NCBI GenBank assembly: GCA_029861795.1
Contig: JAOTYS010000339.1
Coordinates: 1-5,303, forward strand
Length of the DNA stretch: 5,303 nucleotides
Reading direction: 5' to 3'
DNA from: Gammaproteobacteria bacterium
Lineage (GTDB): Bacteria > Pseudomonadota > Gammaproteobacteria > Arenicellales > JAOTYS01
Shown here: piece after piece, positions 1 to 5,303 of the stretch
Layout: the number at the start of each line of letters is the position of its first letter
Numbering within the stretch: position 1 is the first letter of the stretch
Notes under the pieces: generated by a model
The model's input: only the letters and a program-made list of their open reading frames with translations
The model's database searches: none
Told to the model about the DNA's origin: nothing
Position numbers and translations under genes: made by a program

Positions 1-310
1 GGTTCCCGATTGGCTTGCGAAACGGCACCCTGTCGTTGTCCGTGCCCGGAAGGGCATCGTACTCCACCAGGATCCCGACACAGGGTCCCGAGCGGTTTCG
101 CCATCTCGCAATAAACGCAGTGGGTATGCCGCAGGCGGCTCGCTCCACCTCAAACCCACCGGCTTGCAACCAATCGCCAAGTTGCTGTGCTGCGATGTAT
201 TCCATATTGGGGAGTTCGGGTTGTTCCCACAGCAAATCGAAATATCGAACGATACTTTCTCGGGAGGCCTGCCAATGACTCCGGACAATCTCTATCGCGT
301 CGGCATTCAT
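1..310 (-). CDS. M20-family amidohydrolase, AbgB-like (partial, N-terminal 103 aa)
   Basis: The complement strand reads open from an ATG at 310 to the left edge, giving 103 residues; the C-terminal three quarters lie outside. Visible landmarks are LWEQPEL (26-33), an amphipathic helix ending in LQAGGFEVERAACGIPTAF (48-66), and ILVEYDALPG (80-89). This order is typical of the M20D/AbgB group (p-aminobenzoyl-glutamate hydrolase subunit B and related peptidases), where EYDALPG corresponds to the active-site DMDALP strand of M20D enzymes and is followed by a metal-binding GHGCGHN motif, here beyond the window. Such enzymes are usually cytoplasmic metal-dependent hydrolases of amide bonds in N-acyl or N-aminobenzoyl amino acids. 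No signal peptide is visible. An in-frame TAA directly precedes the ATG, so this is the longest possible start, although no good Shine-Dalgarno is visible. It lies 209 bp downstream of the DMT transporter on the same strand and probably has its own promoter. Substrate unknown. Confidence 0.85.
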   Translation of the reverse strand, partial: MNADAIEIVRSHWQASRESIVRYFDLLWEQPELPNMEYIAAQQLGDWLQAGGFEVERAACGIPTAFIARWRNRSGPCVGILVEYDALPGTDNDRVPFRKPIGN

Positions 311-350
311 TTACTATGTTTCGCTAGCTGTATTTTGTTCCACTGCGATC

Positions 351-378
351 AATATAATAAGTCCTTTGATAGTGTGAA
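351..378 (-). promoter_or_regulatory. Candidate sigma-70 promoter for the M20 amidohydrolase gene
   Basis: On the complement strand a TTCACA -35 (373-378, 5/6 to consensus) is followed after 16 nt by a TATATT -10 (351-356, 5/6). Transcription would start near 345 and leave a leader of roughly 35 nt before the ATG at 310. The surrounding DNA is clearly more AT-rich than the neighbouring genes. This is pattern matching by eye and has not been tested. Confidence 0.45.
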
Positions 379-404
379 TACACCCAACCATCAGTACAAT
401 TTTT

Positions 405-479
405 CTGGATACCCGCTTCGGCAACTGCTCCCTGCGTTGCTCTACCTCCTGCGTCCATGCAGTCGTGCGCGGGTATGAC
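405..479 (-). repeat. Palindromic interspersed repeat, GTCAT...TATCCAG type
   Basis: Read on the complement strand, the element begins GTCATACCCGCG and ends AAGCGGGTATCCAG. The arms ATACCCGC (409-416 on the plus strand) and GCGGGTAT (469-476) are a perfect 8-bp inverted repeat. The 52-nt loop itself contains a small GCAAC/GTTGC stem (421-425 with 436-440). GTCAT-N-CC and ATCCAG ends are typical of short palindromic repeats scattered between genes in many proteobacteria. The element sits just past the DMT stop codon and upstream of the amidohydrolase promoter, so it could fold as RNA at the end of the transporter transcript. There is no T tract, so it is not called a terminator. Confidence 0.55.
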
Positions 480-519
480 GGGAGGGGGACGGTAGAACGC
501 AGCTGCCTGACTATTGACG

Positions 520-1416
520 TTAGACCGAACGAATTGCTTCACCGCGCTCGCGATGCAGCACGTACAAACCACTCCCGATGATGATTGCCGCGCCGGCCAA
601 TGTCCACAGATCCGGTAATTCAGCAAATACAACGAAGCCCAGACCGGTTGTCCACACCAGACTACTATAACTGAACGGCGCCACAGTGACTGCGCTGGCG
701 TAAGTGAGTGCCTTAATCAAAGCCAGATGGCCAGCGCCACCCAACAAACCCAACAAGATCATCAGCCCCCAATCGAACAGGTCCGGTGGAATCCAAAAGA
801 ATGGCACTGCAGCGGTGGTAACAATTCCTCCAGCCAACGCCGTATAAAGAAGTGTCGTCATGGCCGGATCGAATCGACTCAATGCCCGCGTGCTGATCTG
901 ATAGAACGCGTAAGCCACCATCGACATGACTGGATAAATCGCAGCCGGATTCATCATTGTTGTGCCGGGACGTACAATCACCAAGGCGCCGACAAAACCG
1001 ATGGCGACTGCAATCCAGCGTCGCACTCCGACGTGCTCGCCCAAAAAAGGCACCGATAATGCAGTAACCAACAGCGGACCGGCTAATGAAATCGCTGTGG
1101 CATCCACCAGCTGCATGTGTCGCACGGCGGCGAAAAAAGCTGCCGTTGTAGCCAACAAAAGCAACGAGCGTATAAGTTGCAAGCTTAGTCGTTGAGTGCG
1201 AAAGTGCATCGGTACTCGATGTCGCAGTACCAGCACAACTAGCATAGCGTGGAAGGCATAACGAGCCCAGACCACTTGGACAATCGAATACGTCTGAACC
1301 AGATGCTTGGCAAGTGCGTCCAAACTGACAAACAAGAAAGTTGTCAGCAACATCAACAATATCCCACGACGCTGATCGACGATGCTCTGTGCAGCGGTCG
1401 CTGCTACAACTCCCAT
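520..1416 (-). CDS. EamA/DMT-family inner-membrane transporter (298 aa, complete)
   Basis: The length and hydrophobic pattern fit the ten-helix drug/metabolite transporter superfamily, which carries amino acids, nucleosides and other small metabolites, often as exporters. Predicted helices lie near residues 17-35, 44-64, 79-99, 105-124, 134-150, 156-174, 187-207, 216-236, 242-264 and 269-287, forming two EamA repeats (about 18-149 and 160-287). Family-typical stretches are PFLGE (123-127), VTVAPFSYSSLVW (243-255) and IIIGSGLYVLHRE (278-290). The positively charged loops VRHM and the tail HRERGEAIRSV fit a cytoplasmic C-terminus. The ATG at 1416 is the first possible start after an in-frame stop 27 nt upstream; a Met at residue 22 would cut into helix 1, so it is less likely. 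No strong Shine-Dalgarno is seen. The gene is divergent from the FAD oxidoreductase across 174 bp, a layout that often links a transporter to the pathway beside it. Substrate cannot be inferred. Confidence 0.9.
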   Translation of the reverse strand: MGVVAATAAQSIVDQRRGILLMLLTTFLFVSLDALAKHLVQTYSIVQVVWARYAFHAMLVVLVLRHRVPMHFRTQRLSLQLIRSLLLLATTAAFFAAVRHMQLVDATAISLAGPLLVTALSVPFLGEHVGVRRWIAVAIGFVGALVIVRPGTTMMNPAAIYPVMSMVAYAFYQISTRALSRFDPAMTTLLYTALAGGIVTTAAVPFFWIPPDLFDWGLMILLGLLGGAGHLALIKALTYASAVTVAPFSYSSLVWTTGLGFVVFAELPDLWTLAGAAIIIGSGLYVLHRERGEAIRSV

Positions 1417-1457
1417 AAGTGGACTAGTCGCTGGTGATAGTTATTGGTCTGTTCTCG

Positions 1458-1527
1458 ATCAGACGACGCGCCGCGATGTTAACGGTGGAGCGTTTTCGCA
1501 GCAAGCAATCATCAACTCTCGTCTGAT
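1458..1527. promoter_or_regulatory. Perfect 9-bp inverted repeat, possible operator pair
   Basis: ATCAGACGA at 1458-1466 is matched exactly by TCGTCTGAT at 1519-1527, with 52 nt between. The bases outside the nine do not continue the symmetry. Two half-sites about five to six helical turns apart in a divergent promoter gap could bind a regulator that loops DNA, or could form a leader hairpin. A 9-bp match is uncommon by chance in a region this short but not impossible. Confidence 0.35.
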
Positions 1528-1572
1528 GCATAGTTCGACAAAACTTCCAATCATCCCCCTGAAATAGGCATT

Positions 1573-1588
1573 AAGGGAAAAGAGAAGA
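1573..1588 (+). promoter_or_regulatory. Purine-rich ribosome binding site of the FAD oxidoreductase
   Basis: AAGGGAAAAGAGAAGA runs up to 2 nt before the ATG at 1591. No perfect AGGAGG is present; the AAGGGA part is 12 nt away and GAGAAG is closer. It supports the ATG at 1591, which places the Rossmann strand at the usual distance from the N-terminus. Confidence 0.5.
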
Positions 1589-1590
1589 CC

Positions 1591-2829
1591 ATGAACACGT
1601 CACTTCCAACTCATGCACAGGTGGTTATTATTGGCGGTGGCATCATCGGGTGCAGCGTCGCCTGGCACCTTACACGACTTGGTTGGACGGATGTCGTGCT
1701 GCTCGAGCGTCAACAGCTGGGCTGCGGAACTACCTGGCATTCAGCAGGTAACATCGTGCGCCTCGATACCTCACCCACGATGATTCAGATCTACCGTTAT
1801 GGTGCAGAGCTCTACTCCGAAATCGAGCAAGAAACCGGACAGGCGGTGGGGTGGCGCAATTGCGGTCGGGTTATGGTGGCGCGCACACCTGAGCGGGTCG
1901 CAGAGTTTCAACACATCATCACCGCAGCAAGAAATATAGGCACAGAGGTCGAACTCGTCACACCAGGCGAGGTGCGTGACAGACTACCGATCTTAAGAAC
2001 GGATGACTTGCTCGGTGCCATTTGGAGTCCGGGAGACGGCCGAGTGAACCCCACCGACTTACTGACCGCCTACGCCCGCGGCGCCCGCAGTCGCGGCGCG
2101 CGTATCATTGAGGCCATGGAAGTGCATGACATCGAAACTGCTAACGGAGCGGTCACGGCAGTATCGAGCCAAGCTGGCCGCATTAAATGTGAGGTAATCG
2201 TCAATTGTGCTGGACTGTGGGCGCGCCAACTAGGACAACGCCATGATGTCACCATCCCGCTCTATCCCACCGAACACTTCTACTTGCTCACCGAACCCAT
2301 TGAGGGAATCGATTCATCAATGCCTACGTTTAGAGATCCCGATGGCCTGGTCTATGGACGAGAAGAAGTCGGTGGGCTGCTATTCGGTTGCTTTGATAGA
2401 AATGCAAAGCCGATAGCACCTGACACACTACCGAAAGACTTCTCGTTCACCCTGCTCAACGAAGATTGGGAACAGTTTGGCCCGTATATGACCGAAGGTA
2501 TCCGCCGGATCCCCGCCCTGAAGCAAGCGGGTGTGCGTAAGCTGCTGAACGGCCCGGAGAGTTTTACCCCGGACGGCTACCCCATCATGGGGCAAGCGCC
2601 GGGACTCAAGGGTTATTTCGTGCTGGCCGGGATGAATTCAGCGGGAGTCACCACCTCAGCTGGTATGGGTCGTGTTCTTGCACATTGGATTGTGAACGGC
2701 GCACCGGACACGGATATTTCTTGCTTCGATATGCAGCGATTCAGACCGGAACATAACGAAGAGAGTTGGTTGAGGGAAAAAATTCGCCACGTTCCCAGCG
2801 CGCATATGGATATCGGCATTGTGCATTAG
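1591..2829 (+). CDS. FAD-dependent oxidoreductase, DAO family, dimethylglycine/sarcosine dehydrogenase-like (FAD domain only)
   Basis: This 412-aa protein carries the dinucleotide fold VVIIGGGIIG (11-20, GxGxxG) with Glu39 at the end of the second strand for the FAD ribose. GTTWHSAG (46-53) corresponds to the segment of mammalian dimethylglycine dehydrogenase whose histidine links covalently to FAD, so His50 is the predicted flavin-linking residue. Other family blocks are SPGDGRVNP (146-154), NCAGLWAR (205-212), GLLFGCFDR (262-270), NGPESFTPDG (320-329) and GYFVLAGMNSAG (341-352). The family oxidatively demethylates N-methyl amino acids such as dimethylglycine and sarcosine, releasing a one-carbon unit. 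Classical members are about 800 residues, with a C-terminal GcvT-like tetrahydrofolate half; here the protein stops at MDIGIVH where that half would begin, and none follows in any frame. It could be a natural standalone form or a truncation; without folate the one-carbon product would be free formaldehyde. No signal peptide, so cytoplasmic. It is followed after 348 bp by the MBL gene. Confidence 0.88.
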   Translation: MNTSLPTHAQVVIIGGGIIGCSVAWHLTRLGWTDVVLLERQQLGCGTTWHSAGNIVRLDTSPTMIQIYRYGAELYSEIEQETGQAVGWRNCGRVMVARTPERVAEFQHIITAARNIGTEVELVTPGEVRDRLPILRTDDLLGAIWSPGDGRVNPTDLLTAYARGARSRGARIIEAMEVHDIETANGAVTAVSSQAGRIKCEVIVNCAGLWARQLGQRHDVTIPLYPTEHFYLLTEPIEGIDSSMPTFRDPDGLVYGREEVGGLLFGCFDRNAKPIAPDTLPKDFSFTLLNEDWEQFGPYMTEGIRRIPALKQAGVRKLLNGPESFTPDGYPIMGQAPGLKGYFVLAGMNSAGVTTSAGMGRVLAHWIVNGAPDTDISCFDMQRFRPEHNEESWLREKIRHVPSAHMDIGIVH

Positions 2830-3177
2830 TGTCTATCCTGTATTCTTGCACTGATGTCCCATAAACTCACTACCGTCATGCCGGAAACGGCGTAGGCGTT
2901 ATCCAGCATCCAGTCAATCATTGAAATCCCTAGATTCCGGATAAGCGCTGCGTGCTTTCCGGAATGACAACGCACAGCAATGTGCCGATCATGTGCACAA
3001 TGCGAAATCGTTTCTCCGTCAAGGTTTTGACCCAATCTATTCTTATTTTTGTGAGACAGCAGTGCTATTCTTGCGGGTAGCACCAGGTTTCAATTTGCTC
3101 CCGAGCAACGTTACAAATGGAGTCATATGCAAGTGGTCCCATCAACAAATCATTCGACCTAGGTGTAGCTAGCACCC
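2830..3177. other. 348-bp intergenic region, no credible gene
   Basis: This gap between two plus-strand genes contains the palindromic repeat at 2875-2968 and otherwise about 200 bp with no recognisable gene. An open frame on the complement strand (2826-3083) encodes a peptide derived largely from the repeat and is not treated as a gene. A TTGACC (3027-3032) resembles a -35 box, but nothing at the right distance makes a good -10. AGGTG (3161-3165) lies 12 nt before the next start and is a poor ribosome site. The size of the gap suggests that the MBL gene may have its own promoter. Confidence 0.5.
2875..2968. repeat. 94-nt bipartite palindromic repeat (two facing GTCAT-N-CC units)
   Basis: The left arm 2875-2904 starts GTCATGCCGGAAA and ends TTATCC. 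The right arm 2939-2968, read on the complement, starts GTCATTCCGGAAA and also ends TTATCC. The arms match at 22 of 30 positions, strongest in the outer 13 (12/13) and the inner 6 (6/6), with a 34-nt loop. The pattern is two related repeat units facing each other, as in bipartite REP-type elements. The RNA would fold into a long stem. It has no coding role and no T tract typical of an intrinsic terminator. Confidence 0.65.
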
Positions 3178-3945
3178 ATGAAAATTGCAGAAAAATGGTT
3201 CCAAAGACGTCAGGTTGACGATCAGATCACATTGTTATGGGAACCGTACGTCGACCCACTGTTACGATGTAATATTTGGCACGTACGCGGAGGACAGCGT
3301 GATTTGTTGGTGGATACAGGTATGGGAATCTGCAGTCTAAAAGATGAGATGCGTGATCTGCTTGGCAAGCCCATTATCGCATTGGCGACTCATACCCATC
3401 TCGATCATATGGGCAGCATGTATGAGTTTGACACCCGAGTCGTGCATCGACTTGAGGGCCAGATCCTAGAGCAACCCCCCGCGGTGAGTCTGAACACGAG
3501 AGATTGGCCGCGAGATTTTGTCGCCAGTATCGAGGACTCAGGTTATCCCTTGAAAAACGAGGAACTGATTTCCGCCTATCCTCGAGATGGATTTGATCCG
3601 CGGACATTCCATACACCGTCTGCAGTGCCCACTTGGCTGGTAGAGGAGGGCAGCGTCATCGATCTGGGTCAACGACAGTTCGAAGTGTTGCACTTGCCCG
3701 GTCATTCACCTGGCAGCATCGGCCTGTGGGAAGCCAAAACTGGGACGCTATTCTCAGGCGATGCGATCTATGATGGGCCGCTGCTGGATACATTAGAAGG
3801 CTGTGACATCAAGCAATACCTTCAAACCATGGAAAGATTGCGCTCGCTACCGGTAACCGTGATTCACGGCGGCCATGACCCCAGTTTTGGACGCGAGCGT
3901 CTTATACAAATCACAACGGAGTATATTCAGCGGCGAACGACATAA
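3178..3945 (+). CDS. Metallo-beta-lactamase-fold hydrolase (255 aa, complete)
   Basis: The signature HTHLDH (72-77) gives ligands His72, His74, Asp76 and His77. GHSPGS (175-180) gives His176, SGDAIYDG (193-200) the bridging Asp195, and VIHGGHD (228-234) gives His230 or His233 as the last ligand. The full set predicts a two-metal centre, as in glyoxalase II and related hydrolases acting on thioesters, lactones or other esters. LLVDTGMG (43-50) is the usual strand before the metal site. About 100 residues separate HTHLDH from GHSPGS (positions 78-174), including an acidic and aromatic stretch near 104-157 that probably forms the substrate lid. No signal peptide, so cytoplasmic. The ATG at 3178 is the first start after an in-frame TAG at 3166-3168. 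The gene follows the dimethylglycine-dehydrogenase-like gene on the same strand and converges with the ABM-like gene 45 bp away. Exact substrate unknown; a role in handling a product of the flavoenzymes is inference. Confidence 0.88.
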   Translation: MKIAEKWFQRRQVDDQITLLWEPYVDPLLRCNIWHVRGGQRDLLVDTGMGICSLKDEMRDLLGKPIIALATHTHLDHMGSMYEFDTRVVHRLEGQILEQPPAVSLNTRDWPRDFVASIEDSGYPLKNEELISAYPRDGFDPRTFHTPSAVPTWLVEEGSVIDLGQRQFEVLHLPGHSPGSIGLWEAKTGTLFSGDAIYDGPLLDTLEGCDIKQYLQTMERLRSLPVTVIHGGHDPSFGRERLIQITTEYIQRRTT

Positions 3946-3990
3946 GTCGCACACCGCTTCGCATCATCTGTGCGCGGGTTAACGCTGATG

Positions 3991-4281
3991 TTATTTATGG
4001 TGGTGATGGATTACTTCGTAGCCGGTCATCTCAGGTGGGCCGGTCATAAATTCCGCAAAGCGCCCCCATATCCCTTTAACGGTTTCAAGCGCCGCATTTG
4101 CCACTGCTTCATCCGGATATACCGCCACTGTCATGCCATTGCCGGTATCCCGTTGCACTGTATGGACGATTGAAATCAGCCCAGGAATCGCATTAATTTG
4201 CCCGCGAATCTCTTCCAGCAGGTTCATACTCTCTTCGAACTTTTGCATATTCATTGAAAATTTTGTAACACGCGCATACAT
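3991..4281 (-). CDS. Small dimeric alpha/beta-barrel (ABM/EthD-like) protein, 96 aa
   Basis: The sequence MYARVTKFSMNMQKFEE followed by a helix (about 12-30), INAIPGLISI, RDTGNGMTVAVYPDE and a C-terminal GPPEMTGYEV matches the layout of single-domain ferredoxin-like dimeric barrels (antibiotic biosynthesis monooxygenase and relatives). Members are cofactor-free oxygenases, isomerases or proteins of unknown role, so the catalytic function is unassigned. The start is set at 4281 because GGGAGG on the complement (4289-4294) lies 7 nt upstream; an ATG at 4287 is only 1-2 nt from that site, and the open frame extending to 4398 lacks family similarity there. The protein ends IHHHHK, a natural run of four histidines. 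It lies 183 bp downstream of the PuuB-like gene on the same strand, with a REP-like element between, and converges with the MBL gene. Possible common transcription with the flavoenzyme is uncertain. Confidence 0.8.
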   Translation of the reverse strand: MYARVTKFSMNMQKFEESMNLLEEIRGQINAIPGLISIVHTVQRDTGNGMTVAVYPDEAVANAALETVKGIWGRFAEFMTGPPEMTGYEVIHHHHK

Positions 4282-4288
4282 GGTCATT

Positions 4289-4294
4289 CCTCCC
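4289..4294 (-). promoter_or_regulatory. Strong Shine-Dalgarno that fixes the ABM-like start
   Basis: The complement strand reads GGGAGG-A-ATG-ACC-ATG. The 7-nt spacing from GGAGG to the second ATG (4281) is ideal, whereas the first ATG (4287) would lie within the ribosome footprint. It is the best ribosome site in the window and implies good translation of this small protein. Confidence 0.8.
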
Positions 4295-4325
4295 GGTAAC
4301 GGCAAATTTCGTGCAATAAGTTTTT

Positions 4326-4347
4326 GTAGGTGCGCCTTTAGGCGGAC
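4326..4347 (+). repeat. REP-like element: GTAG tetranucleotide plus imperfect hairpin
   Basis: GTAG (4326-4329) is followed directly by GTGCGCC (4330-4336), a TTTA loop, and GGCGGAC (4341-4347), which pair at six of seven positions. A GTAG or GGAG head followed by an imperfect palindrome is the known architecture of bacterial REP sequences mobilised by RAYT (TnpA-REP) transposases. It lies in the 183-bp gap between two minus-strand genes. A single copy seen by eye is only suggestive. Confidence 0.45.
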
Positions 4348-4464
4348 GCGTAATAGACTATTCGCCCGAACACAAAACTGCAATATCCACTTCACCAATA
4401 ATAACGTGCTCCTGTATGGCTAGTTTTTACAATTCGCCGTGCCTGCCATCGCAGTGATCCGCGG

Positions 4465-5303
4465 TTATCTTTCGGCCCTAGCGCGAAATAACTCCCACGC
4501 ATATCGAGCTCGCACGCCGACGTCGAGAAAAGGTCTTGGCGGCAGAGTCTCTGGAGCTCCGAGGCTTTCCATGTCGGCAACTAATGGATTGTCACGGTCG
4601 GTCGCCATGTCCGCAGCGAGCAGTCCAGAGATCGTCCCCTTGGTTACGCCTATGGCATTCTGACAGACCGCGGCATAGACATTTGACGCAATCTTTCCGA
4701 ACCCCGGCGTGTGGTTCCGTGACAAACAAACGAAACCGGTCCAGGTATGTTCCATGGTGACTTTTGGAAGCATTGGGAAGCGTTGCTGAAACAGGCGCTG
4801 ATGTTCCTGCCTCACGGCCACGCGAACACTATCCGAACATCGGGCACTCGGGCAATAGGTGATCTTTTGTCGTATCAAGATACGTTGATCCTGGGTAAGG
4901 CGCATCGTCACACCGGCAAATGCATTGGCAGGCGTCAACCCCCAGTCGTCTACGCCACCCAAGCTATTTCGTTCTTCGGCTGTCAGCGGTCGCGTCAAAC
5001 TCGCGTGCGCCGCGAACATCAGAAGTTGTCTGCGAAAAAAACCAAATTGATCGGCGAATCCATTTGTAGCCAGCATCATCTTAGGCGCGAAAACGCTTCC
5101 TTGTCCGGTGGTCAGTCGAATCCCATTGTCGTACTCGGATTCAATCACCGGAGTGTTCTCATAGAGAGAAACATTCTGTGGCAAACCGTCGGCTAAGCCA
5201 CGCGTGAGCGCCGCCGGGTTCATGAGCACGCATCCCGGTGTATAGACCGCTGCGCGATAGTAAGGTGTGCCAATCTCCTCAGCGACCTGATCGTGATCCA
5301 GCC
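4465..5303 (-). CDS. FAD-dependent oxidoreductase, DAO family, PuuB/OrdL-like (partial, C-terminal 278 aa)
   Basis: The complement frame is open from the right edge to a TAA at 4465-4467. The frame continues in family-like sequence through the GTG at 5229 (upstream residues LDHDQVAEEIGTPYYRAA), so the true start and the GxGxxG flavin fold lie outside, probably about 150 residues away. Visible blocks are YTPGCVLMNPAALTRGL, ENTPV, LATNGFA, HTWTGFVCLSRNHTPGFG and YAAVCQNAIGVTKGTISG, in the order found in gamma-glutamylputrescine oxidase and related amino-acid oxidases (usual length about 430). These enzymes oxidise a secondary or primary amine C-N bond with FAD. The closing segment GVTKGTISGLLAADMA contacts the flavin in the family. 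The tail after LPPRPFLDVGVRARYAWELFRARAER is Arg-rich, as is common there. It is the second DAO-family enzyme in the window but is clearly a different branch from the one at 1591, lacking a visible match to its middle blocks. Substrate unknown. Confidence 0.88.
   Translation of the reverse strand, partial: LDHDQVAEEIGTPYYRAAVYTPGCVLMNPAALTRGLADGLPQNVSLYENTPVIESEYDNGIRLTTGQGSVFAPKMMLATNGFADQFGFFRRQLLMFAAHASLTRPLTAEERNSLGGVDDWGLTPANAFAGVTMRLTQDQRILIRQKITYCPSARCSDSVRVAVRQEHQRLFQQRFPMLPKVTMEHTWTGFVCLSRNHTPGFGKIASNVYAAVCQNAIGVTKGTISGLLAADMATDRDNPLVADMESLGAPETLPPRPFLDVGVRARYAWELFRARAER

Larger units (their letters stand above)
1417..1590. promoter_or_regulatory. Divergent intergenic region between transporter and FAD oxidoreductase
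   Basis: This 174-bp gap must hold the start signals for two genes leaving in opposite directions. It contains a perfect 9-bp inverted repeat (listed separately) and a GTTAAC palindrome near 1479-1484. A weak -35-like TCGACA (1535-1540) lies 19 nt before TGAAAT (1560-1565) on the plus strand; the spacing is poor. No convincing minus-strand promoter is seen. No regulator gene is visible in the window. Confidence 0.4.

Noticed and set aside
15..478. Plus-strand open frames over the left end
   Set aside because: They lie antisense to the M20 amidohydrolase, whose EYDALPG block and in-frame order are convincing.
324..632. 102-residue complement-strand open frame overlapping the 3' end of the transporter
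   Set aside because: It overlaps the well-supported transporter in another frame, and the rest of it translates the palindromic repeat and the promoter region.
2821..2851. GTGCA/TGCAC stem at the end of the flavoenzyme gene as a terminator
   Set aside because: It has only five base pairs, a 21-nt loop and no T tract, and it overlaps the last codons.
3027..3055. TTGACC as a -35 box for the MBL gene
   Set aside because: The hexamer at 17-nt spacing is TGTGAG, a poor -10, and other spacings are no better.
2826..3083. 85-residue open frame on the complement strand in the intergenic gap
   Set aside because: Its middle is a translation of the palindromic repeat, it has no family-like features or good ribosome site, and its 3' end overlaps the end of the flavoenzyme gene.
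3948..3974. CGCACA/TGTGCG hairpin between the convergent MBL and ABM-like genes as a bidirectional terminator
   Set aside because: The stem is only 6 bp with a 15-nt loop, and no T tract follows on either strand.
4747..5196. 149-residue plus-strand open frame
   Set aside because: It is antisense to the PuuB-like gene, which has clear family motifs; the plus-strand product has no recognisable pattern.
5227..5229. GTG as the start of the PuuB-like gene
   Set aside because: The frame stays open to the right edge with family-like residues upstream, and the FAD-binding N-terminus must lie further out.

Overview
The window looks like a chromosomal stretch of a Pseudomonadota-type bacterium of moderate GC content. 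The basis is the gene families present (DMT exporter, dimethylglycine-dehydrogenase-like and PuuB-like flavoenzymes, an AbgB-like M20 amidohydrolase) and interspersed palindromic repeats of a kind common in proteobacteria. The genus cannot be fixed from this sequence. I see no rRNA, tRNA, CRISPR array, transposase or phage gene.

Layout from left to right: (1) minus strand 1-310, the N-terminal 103 residues of an M20/AbgB-like amidohydrolase running off the left edge. (2) 311-519, a gap with a palindromic repeat (405-479) and a plausible promoter (351-378) for the amidohydrolase. (3) minus strand 520-1416, a complete ten-helix EamA/DMT transporter. (4) 1417-1590, a divergent regulatory gap with a perfect 9-bp inverted repeat. 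(5) plus strand 1591-2829, a 412-aa FAD-dependent oxidoreductase matching only the FAD half of dimethylglycine/sarcosine dehydrogenases, with the putative flavin-linking His50. (6) 2830-3177, a 348-bp gap holding a 94-nt bipartite palindromic repeat. (7) plus strand 3178-3945, a 255-aa metallo-beta-lactamase-fold hydrolase with all expected metal ligands. (8) convergent with it, minus strand 3991-4281, a 96-aa dimeric alpha/beta-barrel (ABM/EthD-like) protein, here given a corrected start. (9) 4282-4464, a gap with a REP-like GTAG-plus-hairpin element. (10) minus strand 4465-5303, the C-terminal 278 residues of a second, PuuB/OrdL-like FAD amine oxidoreductase whose N-terminus lies beyond the right edge.

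Taken together, two amine/amino-acid-oxidising flavoenzymes, an amide-bond hydrolase, a metabolite transporter and an MBL hydrolase suggest a small catabolic island for N-substituted amino acids or amines. The amidohydrolase could release an amine or amino acid, the flavoenzymes could oxidise C-N bonds, and the MBL enzyme could process a (thio)ester or lactone product. That pathway is inference from gene content; no substrate can be read from the sequence. I found no clear undescribed system. The best leads are the standalone dimethylglycine-dehydrogenase FAD half, the inverted repeat in the divergent promoter region, and a shared repeat unit present at two sites.
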